Shown here: in pieces, positions 22,560-34,067 of the stretch | Numbering within the stretch: the stretch's first letter is position 1 | Layout: each line of letters opens with the position of its first letter | Origin: Auricularia sp. M13 | Lineage: Eukaryota > Basidiomycota > Agaricomycetes > Auriculariales > Auriculariaceae | Reading direction: 5' to 3' | NCBI GenBank assembly: GCA_037042915.1 | Contig: CM073202.1 | Location: forward strand, 744,001-808,000 | DNA length: 64,000 nt | Translations under genes and position numbers: made by a program | Notes under the pieces: model-generated | The model's database searches: none | What the model was told of the DNA's origin: nothing | The model's input: only the letters and a program-made list of their open reading frames with translations

Positions 22560-23979
22560 TCAGGCAGCCTCTTGGTGGATATAATTAATTACAGCGGGCA
22601 CACGCCATAGGACGCCTTCCCAGAGCAGCATAAGAACCTTCCGCAGTTCGTCATCTCTTCGCAGAAGCAATGCGGCGCGCCTGCGAGTCGATTGTGAGAA
22701 AGCGGGATGCACGAGTTCACGCTGCTGGAGCGCAATATCGATTACTGCTGCAAGGATGGAGGCGAGGATGGCCTCATCGACGGGCTTCGCCGTACTTTCG
22801 CGCAGTGGTGCGATCGCGGATTTGACTTGTTGGATCTGCTCTCCATCGAAGTCGAAAGTGTTTCGCATAGGATATTCGTAGTGAAACGATTGCAACTGCC
22901 AAACAATGAGACGCGTGAAATTATGCACAGAATGGTCTTCGTACCGTTTGCACTTCAAGGTACCATCGCAAGTTCGATTGCGCCTATCGTTTGTTGTGAG
23001 CACCACCAATGATAGTGTTGGTTTATCATACCGGGAGGTACTGGAGCGGAAGTCCGTTGGTCGCGGGCTGAATATGAATGCCTGTGAATACAGAGTTTCA
23101 ACACACCAAGGGAATTGCGAACCACTGCTTCGTCGTTTACGTGGGCGACGGCTCGTGCGTGTCTTTCGTAGGCTAAGTCAAGCTCACGCAACTGCATACA
23201 GGTGTCAGAGGAGATGCGTGGTTAAACGAAAGACAAGTACCTGAGAAGGCGTCACGCCGTCGCCCAGCAGAACAGCGCCTTCCAACTTGTTGATTACAGT
23301 AGCCAATGCGCGATGGGTCTGGGGATAGTGAGTATTCAAATATTAGGCACAGAACGGATTTACTAACCTGCCATGTCGCGTTGACCTTTTGCCTCATATC
23401 ATCCGACCAGTTATTCATGGTTTCCGTCCGCTCCGAAGACCATCGCAATAGGTGCTCTACATCGTCTCTGGACATTCGATAGGATATGACCGTACCATCA
23501 GTGCTGATCATCTGGAAAGGCTCGAGCGCGCGCTTTTCGGCGGTCTTCAGAACGATAGCCAGAACGTAGCCGTGGTCACTGTTCGGCCACAGAGATCTAG
23601 GCTGTATGTAGAATCGAGGGCATTGGGTCGTCGACGGCAGCGTGTAGTTCAATGGAGTGTCGTTCAGAGGGACAAGGTAATGCTGCGTCCTGCAGCACGC
23701 GATCGCAGGGTCAAAGCCCCCCAATGCAGTCAAAGCCGCAAGATGCAGTACTACCGCGCCACGGCGAGGCATGATCACGCACGGCCTTAGCCTCTTGTGG
23801 GCATTCGACCCAGACATACTCTCCATGCTCATGATACTGAGTTGCTGAGCGATGGATGCCGGGAGTTCAGACAACATAGTTGTCGAGAGAATGGATTGGT
23901 TGATGGAGACCTTCGACTGGACAATATCGCCCGGCTGGAAGTCCTGAGAGAGCCGGACGGTGCTGAGAGGCCGGAGCAT
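22560..23979 (-). CDS. Unrecognised multi-exon protein
   Basis: Exons 23979-23368, 23318-23241 and from 23191 are supported by splice sites that continue one protein: KVNATWQ / THRALATVINKLEGAVLLGDGVTPSQ (shown in part) / LRELDLAYERHARAV. A further exon on the same strand (about 22960-22562) encodes IVWQLQSFHYEYPM and a helical C-terminus ending INYIHQEAA; its junction near 23030-22960 is unresolved. An upstream exon with ATG at 24219 (MTLTGSGGQGRAYATSG) is possible, but its phase did not fit. Early text is DFQPGDIVQSKVSINQS; no known domain seen. Probably a real host gene. Confidence 0.5.
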
Positions 23980-24219
23980 GTGGTGGTACGAGTCTGTAAG
24001 AGGAAGAGCAGAGAGTATTCTCAGTGGTGGGTGGGTAGAAATGTGGAACCAGCGTCGGTCACTTCCAAGCCGAACAGTCAGCGACGGAGATCATCGATCC
24101 TTCCTTCCTTCGATCATCGATCATCGGCGGACCTGAGATCACAATACTTACACATCGACGGCAACGGGGCCGGACGTTGCGTAAGCTCGCCCCTGGCCTC
24201 CACTTCCTGTCAATGTCAT

Positions 24220-25401
24220 TTTTAGAGCAGTCACGCAGTTTCTGCGGCTACAAAGCATCGTGAGTGGCCGTATGATTGGAGCATATCTTGCGTATATCGC
24301 TCGCAAGTTGAATCGTGATCACGCAGTTATTCGACGAGATGAGCCAAATGGCCTTCCTGCGCAGGACTACTCAGTACAGGTTGAAACACCGAGCACAACA
24401 GCACAATGAAGCGGATTTGCTTGACAGTTCACGTTCAATTTCCGGCCCGGAGAAGCAAAGCAGTTGCCAGGAGCAACATACAGCACCTGAGTGATGGCCG
24501 CAGTGCTGATTCCTGTTGTACACCAAGTACAGTAGCAGTGAACTCGAGCACAGGCCGAGAGTTACGAGTATAGCTCTTCGTGGGCATGTGATTGTGCGCG
24601 GTGCGGCGGTGGCAGTTCAGCCTGAGCAGGTCGACACGCCGTTCTCGCTTGCTCACACGTGGCGCTGCAAGCAAACGGCTGATAGGACACTTCCAACGAT
24701 GCACGCGGAGGACCGTTGCTGATACACATTGAGGTCGTGGCGGCACGGGCGAGCAGCTTTACTTCGAACGATTATCTTCGAACGTCAAAGTCTGTGAAGG
24801 AGACTAGCGAGCAGCATGGATGACCTGCGGGCAGGGCACCTGGTTGCATGGCCTACAGCGCGCATGTCGGACAGCGCAGCGCATTCATTATTACAGGAAG
24901 GTACGCCAGCGTATGCGCACGGTCACATGCGTGTTGTTCGCGTGCACAATGGCGTGCACACACTCGTTGGTCGTCGTATACCCCCCCACCCTCCTCGCAG
25001 CGCACACACTACACACGCAGGCAGTACAGCATCATTTCCTTCCTAAAATCCATGTTCTCCTAAATAGCATCGACGTCGTGTGTCTTGAATAACACTATCG
25101 GTATCGTAATTCAAGTAACTTCAAGTATTCGGACATGACGCATGTAGCCTGCACTATCCATTCCCTAAGAATCCTTACAGTTCGTTAGAAATGCATTGGA
25201 ATACACTGAAGAAATGCAAGCTGGTAACGAGATGCCGCGAGGCGTGCCGAGCCACTGGCGCACCGTCTGCGGGGGGATGGGGTCGCCGTTGCTCGCGGCC
25301 GTTCCGTGCATGACGAACTGTCCGACAGGTCTTGCCCTTGCGCCAATCCGTGGCCCCAGAAACGTACATTTTCTACGCAAGGACTAGCAGCTACTTACAT
25401 C
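24220..25401. other. Intergenic, no supported gene
   Basis: Short overlapping frames only. A C-rich run occurs at 24979-24986. Nothing else seen. Confidence 0.4.
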
Positions 25402-27087
25402 TTATAGTCTGCTTGCAACGTCGCCGCGAGCGACGCCGACCACGCCCTCCCGGACCCACCTCTCAGCGCGCGCCGCGTCGACCCCAAGCTCGCGCAGCAC
25501 CTCGAGTGAGTGTAGCCCGGGCGCAAGCGGGGCAAAAGGCGGGGGCGCCCGCGTGGCCGGCGTGCGGCTGAGCGCTGGATGCGGCGCGACACTGGTCTTG
25601 TGTTGGCTCCCAGATTCGGAGCGCGCGGCCGCCTCGGCGGGCGTCAGCACGGGGAACACACACGCGTCTTTCTCTCCTGTGGATAATCATTATCGTCAGT
25701 CATTGATCTCAGGGGAAAAGCGAACGCAAAACTGCGAAACGTCGCACTCACGCGCAAAAATCGCCGCCCACTCGTCCCTAGTCTTACTCGCAAACCCCCT
25801 CCTCAAATACTCCCTAAACGCGGGCCAGCGCGGCACGTCCGTCTGCACATCCACCTCAAACTCTCCCGGAAAGTGGGAATGGAAGGTGCGCAAGAAGGCG
25901 GCGAAAAACTGCGGCTCGAGACACGCAACGCTGACGAAGCCTCCGTCCTGGCAGCGGTACACCGCGTAGTACGGCACGTCGCCGCCGAGCATGCTGCGCC
26001 CGCCGTGGAAGAGCGGCGAGGTGGGGTCGCGAGCGTGCGCGAGGACGTAGGATGAGAGGTAGCGCGCGCCGGAGACCTACCGAAATATGAATATCACGCA
26101 CTGGGAGACGGGGATGCGTAGTGAGGGACGCACCATGTTGGTCGCGACGACCTGCCCCCTGCCGCTGCGATCGCGCTCGCGCAGCGCGATGAGCACGCCT
26201 GTCGCGCACAGATGCCCGCCGCCCGCGAAGTCCGCGATGAGATTGAGCGGGAAGGACGGTGTGCCGTCTGCGCTGCGTGGGAGGAGCTGTAGTGTTTTCG
26301 AGTTGCGTTATCTCAGGACTCATGCGCATCATGAGTACGAGACAATGCACGTACGTGCAAGACGCCTGTTGCGGCGAGGTAGTTGAGGTCATGGCCTGCC
26401 GACGCTCAGTGTCAGGAGCGGAGTCCAGAGCAAGTTGGTCACGAGGGCTTGCCAGCGAATTCGCGTTGCGGTCCTACGGTTCACAGTGACGCTGTCAGCC
26501 TGCCCGCGCTCGTTCCAAAGCAATATTCGTACCGTCCGGTTCAAAGCTAAATTAACAGTCAAAAACCGCCACCCAAATTCAGCATCAAGCAAAGTCAGCA
26601 ACGCGATAACGCACCCAGACAGCCTAGCATAAACTAGCCTCGGATTCAGCCCCCCTTCACCGAGGAACACATCGGGTCCAAGCCCCATCTTCTCGAGCAC
26701 GCCGGGGCGGAACGTGTCGAGCAGCACATCGGCGGCGCTGATGAGCTGCTTGGCTACTGCGAGACCGTCCGGGCTACGCAAGTCCAGCGCGATCGAGCGT
26801 TTGCCGCGCGTGAGGAGGTCGCCCGCGGGCGCAGAACCGGCGCTATTTTTCGGACGGTCGATGCGTACGACGGACGCGCCCCAGTCTGCGAGCATCATGC
26901 CTGAGGTGCGGCATTGGTCACGGTAGCAGGGCGAATGTTGGCTGTGGCACTGAGAATTAGCGCACCTGCGAAGGGGACGGGTGCCATGCCAGCGAACTGT
27001 AATACGGACCCGGCTTCAGCGGTCTATTCAGCATCCCGTTGCCGCTGTCGCACTGACCTCGACGACCTTTATCCCGGAGAGCGCCAT
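25402..27087 (-). CDS. CoA-transferase family III protein, 2-methylacyl-CoA racemase (AMACR)-like
   Basis: Clear exons: 27087-27058 (MALSGIKVVE), 26996-26966 (FAGMAPVPFA), then from 26900 (GMMLADWGASVVRIDRP...LVYARLSG). Later exons carry GHDLNYLAATGVLH, NLIADFAGGGHLCATGVL, VSGARYLSSYV, GGDVPYYAVYRCQDGGFVSV and the C-terminal EKDACVFPVLTPAEA ending at 25402. The family (AMACR/Frc) moves or racemises acyl groups on CoA. In AMACR the catalytic pair is the His in GHD-NY and the Asp in N-L-ADF-GG, and both are present. AMACR converts (R)- to (S)-2-methylacyl-CoA for beta-oxidation, usually in peroxisomes or mitochondria. The exon edges between about 26610 and 26415 could not be resolved in frame, so an exon may be missed or the gene may be damaged there. 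Confidence 0.8.
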
Positions 27088-27410
27088 AGTAGTGGGAGTT
27101 GAGCGGCGAGGTGAGTATGGAACGAGGAAGAGTCGCGACCGGCGCCGGCAACGAAGCTCATCATGGCATCAACGAGAATCACAGCGACGCGCTTCGAACT
27201 CCGCCACTCATTCTCTTGCTTGACAGGCGCCTGACAGTTGGTTACGAACGCGCGGCCGCGGCCGCTGGCGACGAGTGCATTTCCCTGCAACTGGGCGAAA
27301 TAAAAATACACATCCGATACAGTCAAACCCAGCACAGCACACAGCAGCGACAGTCACAGTCCTCCTCACACACTAGCGTACATATCACTGAATTTAGTCC
27401 TCGTCAGCCA

Positions 27411-28790
27411 GCGACAGGTGTTGGGCACATGCTTCGAAAGGGAGCATATACCGGGATCGCTGCATCCTTGATTGGTGGAAGCACTCTCCATATGTTGACC
27501 AAGATCTCTCGCCGCAATGGTCGGATTCCCGAGCGCACACAACGTTGGCTGGCGGAACACTGGCGCCACGTGCAGTATCTCATTATTGACGAGATTTCGA
27601 TGATTTCGCGCGACTTCCTGGACATGCTGTCGCGCATTATATCGGAAGCTCGCAGTGGCGCGAGCGACTTGCCATTCGGCGGCTTGAACGTCATTATCTG
27701 TGGCGACTTCCATCAGGTCCCACCGGTGGTCAAGAAGGCGGCCAGCGCACTATTCTTTCCTAGCAATGCGTCCGCAGATACCACAAGCCAGATGACAGGG
27801 CGACAAATCTATGAGCAATTCCGAACTGTCGTTATATTGCGCAAGCAAATGCGTACCGGCGATCCCGTGTGGACGGCGTTCCTACGTAGACTCCGGCATG
27901 GCGCGTGTACGAAGGACGACATCGACATGCTGCGCGAGCTACAAGTTAGCGCAGACGACGACATCGCCAACGATCCAGTCTGGAACGACGCAGTTCCTGT
28001 GACCCCGCGACATGCAGTTCGACGCCGATGGAACGCCGCCGCACTGCGCAAACACTGTGCTCGATCCGGGCAGCAGTTATACCGCTGCCCTGCCGATGAC
28101 CGCATTGCGCAGAGACCACTCACACTCGCGGAGCAGTATTGTCTGCATGCTAGCAAGAGCAGGACGGAGGAACGGCGCCGGCTTGCAGACGAGGTCGAAT
28201 TGGCAGTGGGGATGAAGGTCATGGTGACGTTCAACATCCAGACTGAGCTGGATATTGCAAACGGGGCTCGTGGAACGGTTGTCGGTATCGCTCTTCATGC
28301 TGACGAACCGCACATCGATTTGTCGGCGCCTGAGGTGAAGCTTCGGTACCCGCCAGCCTATGTCTTGGTAAAGCTGGATAAGACGCGTGCGAAGCGTTTA
28401 GATGGCTTGGACGAAGGTGTCATACCGATTGTTCTGATGCAGCAGACATTTGCGCTGGAGACTGCTGCGGGACGGCATTCAGTCGAGCGTAGCCAGTTGC
28501 CAATAACTGGTGCTTATGCCTTTACGGATTACTGCGCGCAGGGCCAAACGCTGTGCCCGGTTGTGGTCGATATCGCAACACCGCCGGGAGGGAAACTGTC
28601 TGGCTTCAGCGTCTATGTGTCGTGTTCACGAGGACGAGGACGCGAATTTATTCGCCTACTGCGCGGCTTCGATTACAAGCTCTTCATGACGCACCCTAGT
28701 GAGCACTTGCGTGTGGAGGAACAGCGGCTGGAAAGATTGGACCAGGAAACAAAGGTACAGTATGAGCGGGAGCTGGAGCATTCGGCGATA
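27411..28790 (+). mobile_element. Helitron-type PIF1 helicase, 3' fragment (5' part and Rep domain absent)
   Basis: An open frame with PIF1 helicase motifs in order: GIAASLIGGSTLH, Walker B LIIDEISMI, ICGDFHQVPPV, LRKQMR, YCAQGQTL, YVSCSRGRGR. The first motif (P-loop) and the Helitron Rep nuclease are missing, so this is a 5'-truncated Helitron helicase. It is interrupted at 28790 by the TA-flanked element at 28791-33304; its frame ends just beyond that element (TAG at 33319-33321). Truncation start is approximate. The stretch 27088-27410 shows no gene and holds the AMACR upstream region. Confidence 0.8.
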
Positions 28791-29065
28791 CTGTACCTTT
28801 TCGACCGGTTGTTCGTGGACACATGTGTACTATTGTTAGTGATGGCGTGCAGAGTCGTTCATCGACTGCCGTTAGGCGTTACGATGTTCAAGTTGTTCAT
28901 CATCGGCAAATTCCGGATCCGCGGCGATCCCTTGTGCGCCGCACGCGTGGTGCGCTTTTCCAAATCCAACTCGTGGTTCACCTCTGGCTCATGGCCCCAC
29001 CACGTTGAAGCACACCATGGAACATTTTCAAGCACCGCTCGAGTTGCATCTTTTCCCCATCCACC

Positions 29066-30244
29066 ATGCAGAGCTCCTCGGTCGGAGAGCCTATCGACAC
29101 CGACACTTTACCTGATGTCGACAACAGCTTGCAGCGTCATTGGAACACCATCCCCCTCGACTTCCAGTCTCTTATCCCGCCAGTTTCGCTCCCAATTTAT
29201 GCTTTGCTCCACAACATGACTCTGCCACCCGTCCTGACCAAGGAACCATCAACGACACCGCAAATACTCTTCTCTGAGTCCGCTGCTGTCGAGCTGTCAC
29301 AAGAATGGCTGCTATCCATCCCTATCCCACCTATGGGTTACATCAGGACCCTCGCCAACATGGTCCTCGCTGCCAAGACTTGCCCACCATCAATCCGTCA
29401 CCCACAGCTCAATATCTGCCTACCAACATGGGTCCCGAGCTGGTGGCTGCTCATCCATGATGCGAGTGCTGCCCAACAGCTTTGGACCGCCTCCGAGTCA
29501 TGGTTTACTACAGTTCTCAGACGCAACCCACCGAATGACGACGAGTTGCAGGACTTGGTTCAGCGGGCTCAAACTTCCCTCAGGTCAATTCCTTGGGGAG
29601 AGAATGTCACTGTGGATCGTGCTAGCATTGTGGCATTCGAAGCCGGCCACTTGCTCGCAGACGGTCTGCTGGGGAACGATGTCCTTGACTGCCTCTTCAA
29701 TCTCCTTTCCCGACGTCTTGCCGCACTCAACACATCGGATATCCTGATCCTACATACGACCATGTCCCAGTATTTGATGAAGCTTTCGGCAAGCGCGGAG
29801 CAGCAGAGATATCCTACAGTGCATGGTTATCACGCACTGCGTCAGATCGGGCAGAAGTTCGTTGCACGACATACAGCAGTAGTGTTGATCCCATATTTTC
29901 TTCCACACGCGAAGCACTGGGCAGTGCTGCGGATCGAACATGGACGCGATGACCTGGTTTCCATCTCATATGGCGATTCTAGCCAGCTGAGAATGCCTGC
30001 CGCGGTCAAAGACGCCATCACCGCATGGATCAAACTTCTTGGTCTACGTTTGGAGGGTGTATTCAACGACTTACCACATGGGATACAGGACGACACATTC
30101 TCCTGTGGTATTGCGGCTTTGAACACTGTTGAAGTTGTAGCATTTGGTGCGCCAAAGTTCTCCCATAACAAGCGCGATATCTTTCGAGTTGCAAAATACC
30201 TCGAGCTCGTGGAATGGATTTTCAACCTGGTACGAGCGTCATGA
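29066..30244 (+). CDS. Ulp1/C48-type cysteine protease encoded by the transposon
   Basis: 392-codon frame starting at 29066. The C-terminal half carries the Ulp1 (SUMO/deubiquitinating-type) catalytic set: His in LPHAKHWAVL, Asp in SYGDSSQ, and Gln and Cys in GIQDDTFSCGIAALN. The N-terminal 200 residues are unrecognised. The downstream coiled-coil and transposase exons follow on the same strand, so the two may be spliced into one product (a donor GTACGA at 30235 is available), but I could not fix a phase-correct junction. Role inferred: transposon-encoded protease as in plant Ulp1-carrying MULEs; target unknown. Confidence 0.8.
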   Translation: MQSSSVGEPIDTDTLPDVDNSLQRHWNTIPLDFQSLIPPVSLPIYALLHNMTLPPVLTKEPSTTPQILFSESAAVELSQEWLLSIPIPPMGYIRTLANMVLAAKTCPPSIRHPQLNICLPTWVPSWWLLIHDASAAQQLWTASESWFTTVLRRNPPNDDELQDLVQRAQTSLRSIPWGENVTVDRASIVAFEAGHLLADGLLGNDVLDCLFNLLSRRLAALNTSDILILHTTMSQYLMKLSASAEQQRYPTVHGYHALRQIGQKFVARHTAVVLIPYFLPHAKHWAVLRIEHGRDDLVSISYGDSSQLRMPAAVKDAITAWIKLLGLRLEGVFNDLPHGIQDDTFSCGIAALNTVEVVAFGAPKFSHNKRDIFRVAKYLELVEWIFNLVRAS

Positions 30245-30309
30245 TTTGCTTCACCAAACAGCTTCTTACCGCAGTCCCAGGACTGTATGTCGCAGCTTCC
30301 ACTGTCATT

Positions 30310-32943
30310 ATGGGGGACATCGTTCTTGAAGCCTCCGATGAAGCACATCAGGACCCATCGCCTGTCGCAGCCACTGTGACCACAGCAAAACCAGTGCCAC
30401 CTGCTCCGTTGAGACGGCAACAGCCTGTGCGTCCACTAACGCAGTCTACACTCACATTCAAGAAGCTCTCTGCGGAAGAGAAGGCAGAAAAGCGGCAGGC
30501 AGCGAGCGAATCAGCCCTGGCTCGCAAGGAAGAGATTGCGCTCGAAAGGGAGGCCCGCGAAGTGCGAAATGAGCAGGCTCGTGCACAGCGTCGGGCAGAA
30601 GAGCAGGAACTCGGGCGCATGCGTGCAGCACGATTTCGCCAGCGTCAGGTTGCAAAGGGTATTGCAAATGGGACGCGAACCGAGGATGGTAAAGCTATCG
30701 TATGTCACTCTTGTCTACTGAATTGCCCGGACCAAACCTGACCAGCTGGCAGAGGAAACCACGAAAGCCAAAGCGTGCGGCCACCTGTGACACCGAGACG
30801 CCCGAGCCGCTAGCCAGCAGTAGCACACCGTCGACCACCGAACCACGCAACTCAGATGTTCTGCCAACGCCCGCAGCGCCCGTCACACCATTCCAACCAA
30901 TGCACGTTCTTTCACGTAACATTGCGGAGGACAGTCGGCCGTTCAGGGCGGCCAAGATCGTCTACAAGGGCAAGACAAAGCCACAGGGTCGTAAGCGCAA
31001 GCGCGAGCAGCGGCCGGCGAAGTACATACACTGGAAAAACCCCATGATCTGGCGGCAGATCGAGATGGCCGCTAGCCGCGCAGGCTTTGCGATGCGGCCT
31101 GCCGACATTGTGCGCGAGGCCCGGAAGCTTGACCCAGCACTCTTTTCGCAGCTGAAGGAGCAGACGGTCGGCCGGTGGATCGAGCGTCCCAAGTTTGGCC
31201 AGCCACACTGGAAGCCGAAGGTGCTCGGGCAGGTAGAACGTGGCAATAGATCGGGCGGCCAGTCTACACGCGTCGGTGTTCTGGTAAGCCAGGCACAGTC
31301 TTCATGAAAGCAAGAACTCACATCATTGCAGTCTTCCCATCCCGATGCGGTCCAGGTCATCAAGCGTCGCTTGCATGACCTCCGTGCCAGTGGAACTGCT
31401 TTGACGATGTCAACCATCCGTGGCATAATCCAAGGCATATTAACGCACCTTGCCCCGGAAGTCTTCGAGACCGTGTCGAAGTCAGGGCACAAGTTCACAT
31501 GCTCCGACGCATTTGTCTATGATCTTGTACACTCGCTGGGCTTCTCCCCTCGGCGCCCGACCCGAGCGGCGCAGAAGATGCCTGCGGATGCTGATGAACA
31601 AGGGTGGAAGATGCGCATGCGTGGTCTATACCTTTCGAACAAGCATTTCATCCCGGGGGCGCTGTGGGTCAACCAGGACCAAACACAGATGCGCTATGCG
31701 TTTGGTGCTGATTGCACTTGGTCGGAGACTGGCGCGAAGCAGGTCAGCGTTCTGGGCCAGGAAGAGAAGCGAGCATTCACCTTGAATGTCGGCATCTCGC
31801 TCAGCGGCGAGCTCCTACCCTTCCAGGCGATATTCTCTGGCAAAACAGACAGGTCGCTGCCCCGAAACGTTGCTCCGGGATACGAACGCTGCCAGGAGCT
31901 CGGCTTTCTTTTCCAACCAGCCAAGACGGATACGTACTGGTCGACACAGGAGACGATGCGCGACTATGTTGATAAGATCCTGGCGCCGTACTTTGAACGC
32001 CAGCGTGTCGCATTAAACCTCCCTCCACATCAGCGCGCGATCTGGATGCTCGATTGCTGGTCAGTGCATCGGTCACAGCCATTCCGGGCGTGGATGAAGG
32101 CAAATCACCCACGCATTTTCATGCTGTTCGTCCCCGCGGGCTGCACGTCAATCTACCAGCCGTGCGACGTTGGCATGCAGCGAGTGTTGAAGCACGCCAT
32201 GAAGCGCGCTTGTCACCTGGACGTTGTGAAGGAAACAACAGAGGCCCTGGAACGAGGTGTCGCACCTGAAGCTGTCACGGCGGACACAACGCTGGGGACC
32301 CTTCGCGATCGCTCGGTCAACTGGATGCTGAAGGCGTGGGATGTCTGCAACGACAAGGAACTCATAAAAAAGGTGCGCTAGTGCTTGCCATATGATATAA
32401 ATACTCACAGGCATCCAGGCCTGGGAGCGCACGGTTGTGCGAGGCAAAGGCTTCACCGCAGAGGACCTGACAAACCGATCGTCAATAGAAGAAATGCTCA
32501 ATATCGAGACGACGCACCCTGAATTCTGGGCTGAACTGACAGGCTCCACCGCGGCTGACGATGCTGAAGGTGCAGGCGAGCCCGATCCAACGGACGACGA
32601 CGAGGACGGAGACGATACCGCAGTGCCTTCTGCGGAGATTGCTGCACAGGTCATGGGCGAGAGCGTTAACGACGATTATTGGCGCGTTGAAGATGACGGT
32701 ACCTTGCAGCCAAACACGGTTATGGAGTGCATCGACTCCGAAGCACTGGCAGATGAAGAGGATGACGGCGATATTGATATGGAGGACGCGCCGAGCGACG
32801 GCGGCGACGGTGATGCAACCGACTCTGATTTCGAGCCGTCAGCCTCGGGTAGCAAAGCTAACAGCAACCCAGTGCGCCGCACCTCGTCCAGACTTGTCCA
32901 CCGCAAGGGCTGGTACAAAGACTTCCACCGCTGGGCACTGTAA
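30310..32943 (+). CDS. DDD transposase with N-terminal coiled coil (possibly fused to the Ulp1 part)
   Basis: Exons about 30310-30702, 30753-31281, 31330-32371 and 32419-32943; donors GTATGT, GTAAGC and GTGCGC. The N-terminus is a charged coiled coil (EEKAEKRQAASESALARKEE), then a basic segment (RKRKREQRPAKYIHWKNP), DNA-binding helices and a DDE_1-like core. Acidic residues: VNQDQTQMRY, WMLDCWSVHRS, SIYQPCDVGMQR. The tail is acidic (DPTDDDEDGDD). No frame break seen. It differs clearly from the pogo transposase at 6428-8646. Confidence 0.85.
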
Positions 32944-33306
32944 AGCCCGGCATTCCTTGTTATCTATCCAATTATCCGTATCATGCAATGGACTGTACAT
33001 ACCTCTATGAGCTGATGAATTGGCACAATCCGGGCTGCCCTTGAGGTAGGCAACTGGTGTGCGCAAATGCAGCAGTGGATGGGGCCTAGGAGAGCCGCGA
33101 TAAGGGCAAGGGTGGGCGGAGCGGAACAGCGACGGAAGCGGAGTTGATAAGATCGCCCGGTGTCATCTTATCGCCGCGAAGCGGCCCGAAAAATCAGTAA
33201 CGCACGAAGTTCAGACCCTCGCGTTATGCGTTATAAAAATGTATTTGTTCGGTTCATTGGCCAGCGTTATGCGTTACGCTGAACAATAGGTCGAAAAGGT
33301 ACAGTA

Positions 33307-33670
33307 CATTTGCAACTGTAGTACAGTAGGCAGCGTTGGATGGGGTCAGAATGTAATGAAGCGCTCTTGCAGCAGTTAGGTGCGCCTGATTAGATGGATG
33401 CAGCGCAAAAGTCCAGGTCTGGACCAGAAACGGCTGCAGTCTGTTGGGCGGTGCGGGCGCTTCGGAAGAGGTTCGGAGAAAATGGCACGCGTGCCTATAA
33501 TTTCCAGTAAGTGAGAGACCTTGGCGGGGCAAGGTGATGCACGTGAAATGACGCCGCAGGACCACGTCCAGCAGTGCGCTGCAGTCGCCGCCTGGCCGCC
33601 GGCAGGCAACTCGAAGTTGAAACTGTTACGGGCAAGCTATTCACCTCGTTGTGCTGCCTTGGACTAACTG
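33307..33670. other. Helitron remnant tail and spacer
   Basis: Starts with the last codons of the helicase frame (stop at 33319-33321). I looked for a CTRR end with hairpin and found no convincing one. No gene. Confidence 0.4.
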
Positions 33671-33675
33671 CCTAT

Positions 33676-33957
33676 TGTCAGAATGTGCGGATTTGGTATG
33701 TGGCAGTGCCGTTCATGCCAGAAAACACCGACCTTCAGTGATTTCTGGCACGAACAACACTGCCACCGGAACCTTTGGCAACCGCAGCCTCCGGCCCCTT
33801 TTTCCAGGCCTGGGCGGAGTTTGTACCTCAGACCGATACGCTATTTGCGCATACGGCTGAGGTACGTAGACTTGGACTATTTTTCCCTTCATTTCACCTG
33901 TACTTATTCTCTTTGTGTAGACGCGACTTGTGTCGCCTTACAGGCCGACTTTTGTCA
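33676..33957 (+). repeat. Left LTR of the copia element
   Basis: Begins TGTCAGAATG and ends TTTTGTCA. Nested inverted arms GTGGCAGTG/CACTGCCAC and GCCAGAAA/TTTCTGGC predict a hairpin. An intron-like stretch at 33862-33920 (GTACGTAG...TTTGTGTAG, 59 bp) follows CGGCTGAG. Confidence 0.93.
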
Positions 33958-34067
33958 GGTTATGAGCCCCGAGGGCGCTCACAATCCCCCTCGTTTGCCT
34001 GACTCAGCCAACTCACGGTCTTCTGCGCCATACTGCTTGCGCACAGTTTTTACTATACGTCCTGGCC

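Larger units (their letters stand above)
28791..33304 (+). mobile_element. TA-flanked DNA transposon encoding an Ulp1-like protease and a DDD transposase
   Basis: Inverted ends CTGTACCTTTTCGACC followed by two mismatches and TTGTTC (28791-28814 against 33281-33304), flanked by TA on both sides (28789-28790 and 33305-33306). Length 4514 bp. It lies inside the Helitron helicase fragment. TA target and short ends fit the Tc1/mariner superfamily, but two genes (protease and transposase) are unusual for it. Both coding parts look open. A GCGTTATGCGTTA repeat occurs twice near the right end (33222-33234 and 33264-33276). Confidence 0.85.

Noticed and set aside
28791-29219. Helicase frame continuing past 28790 into the next element
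   Set aside because: The frame stays open by chance inside the inserted transposon; helicase similarity stops at the TA duplication.
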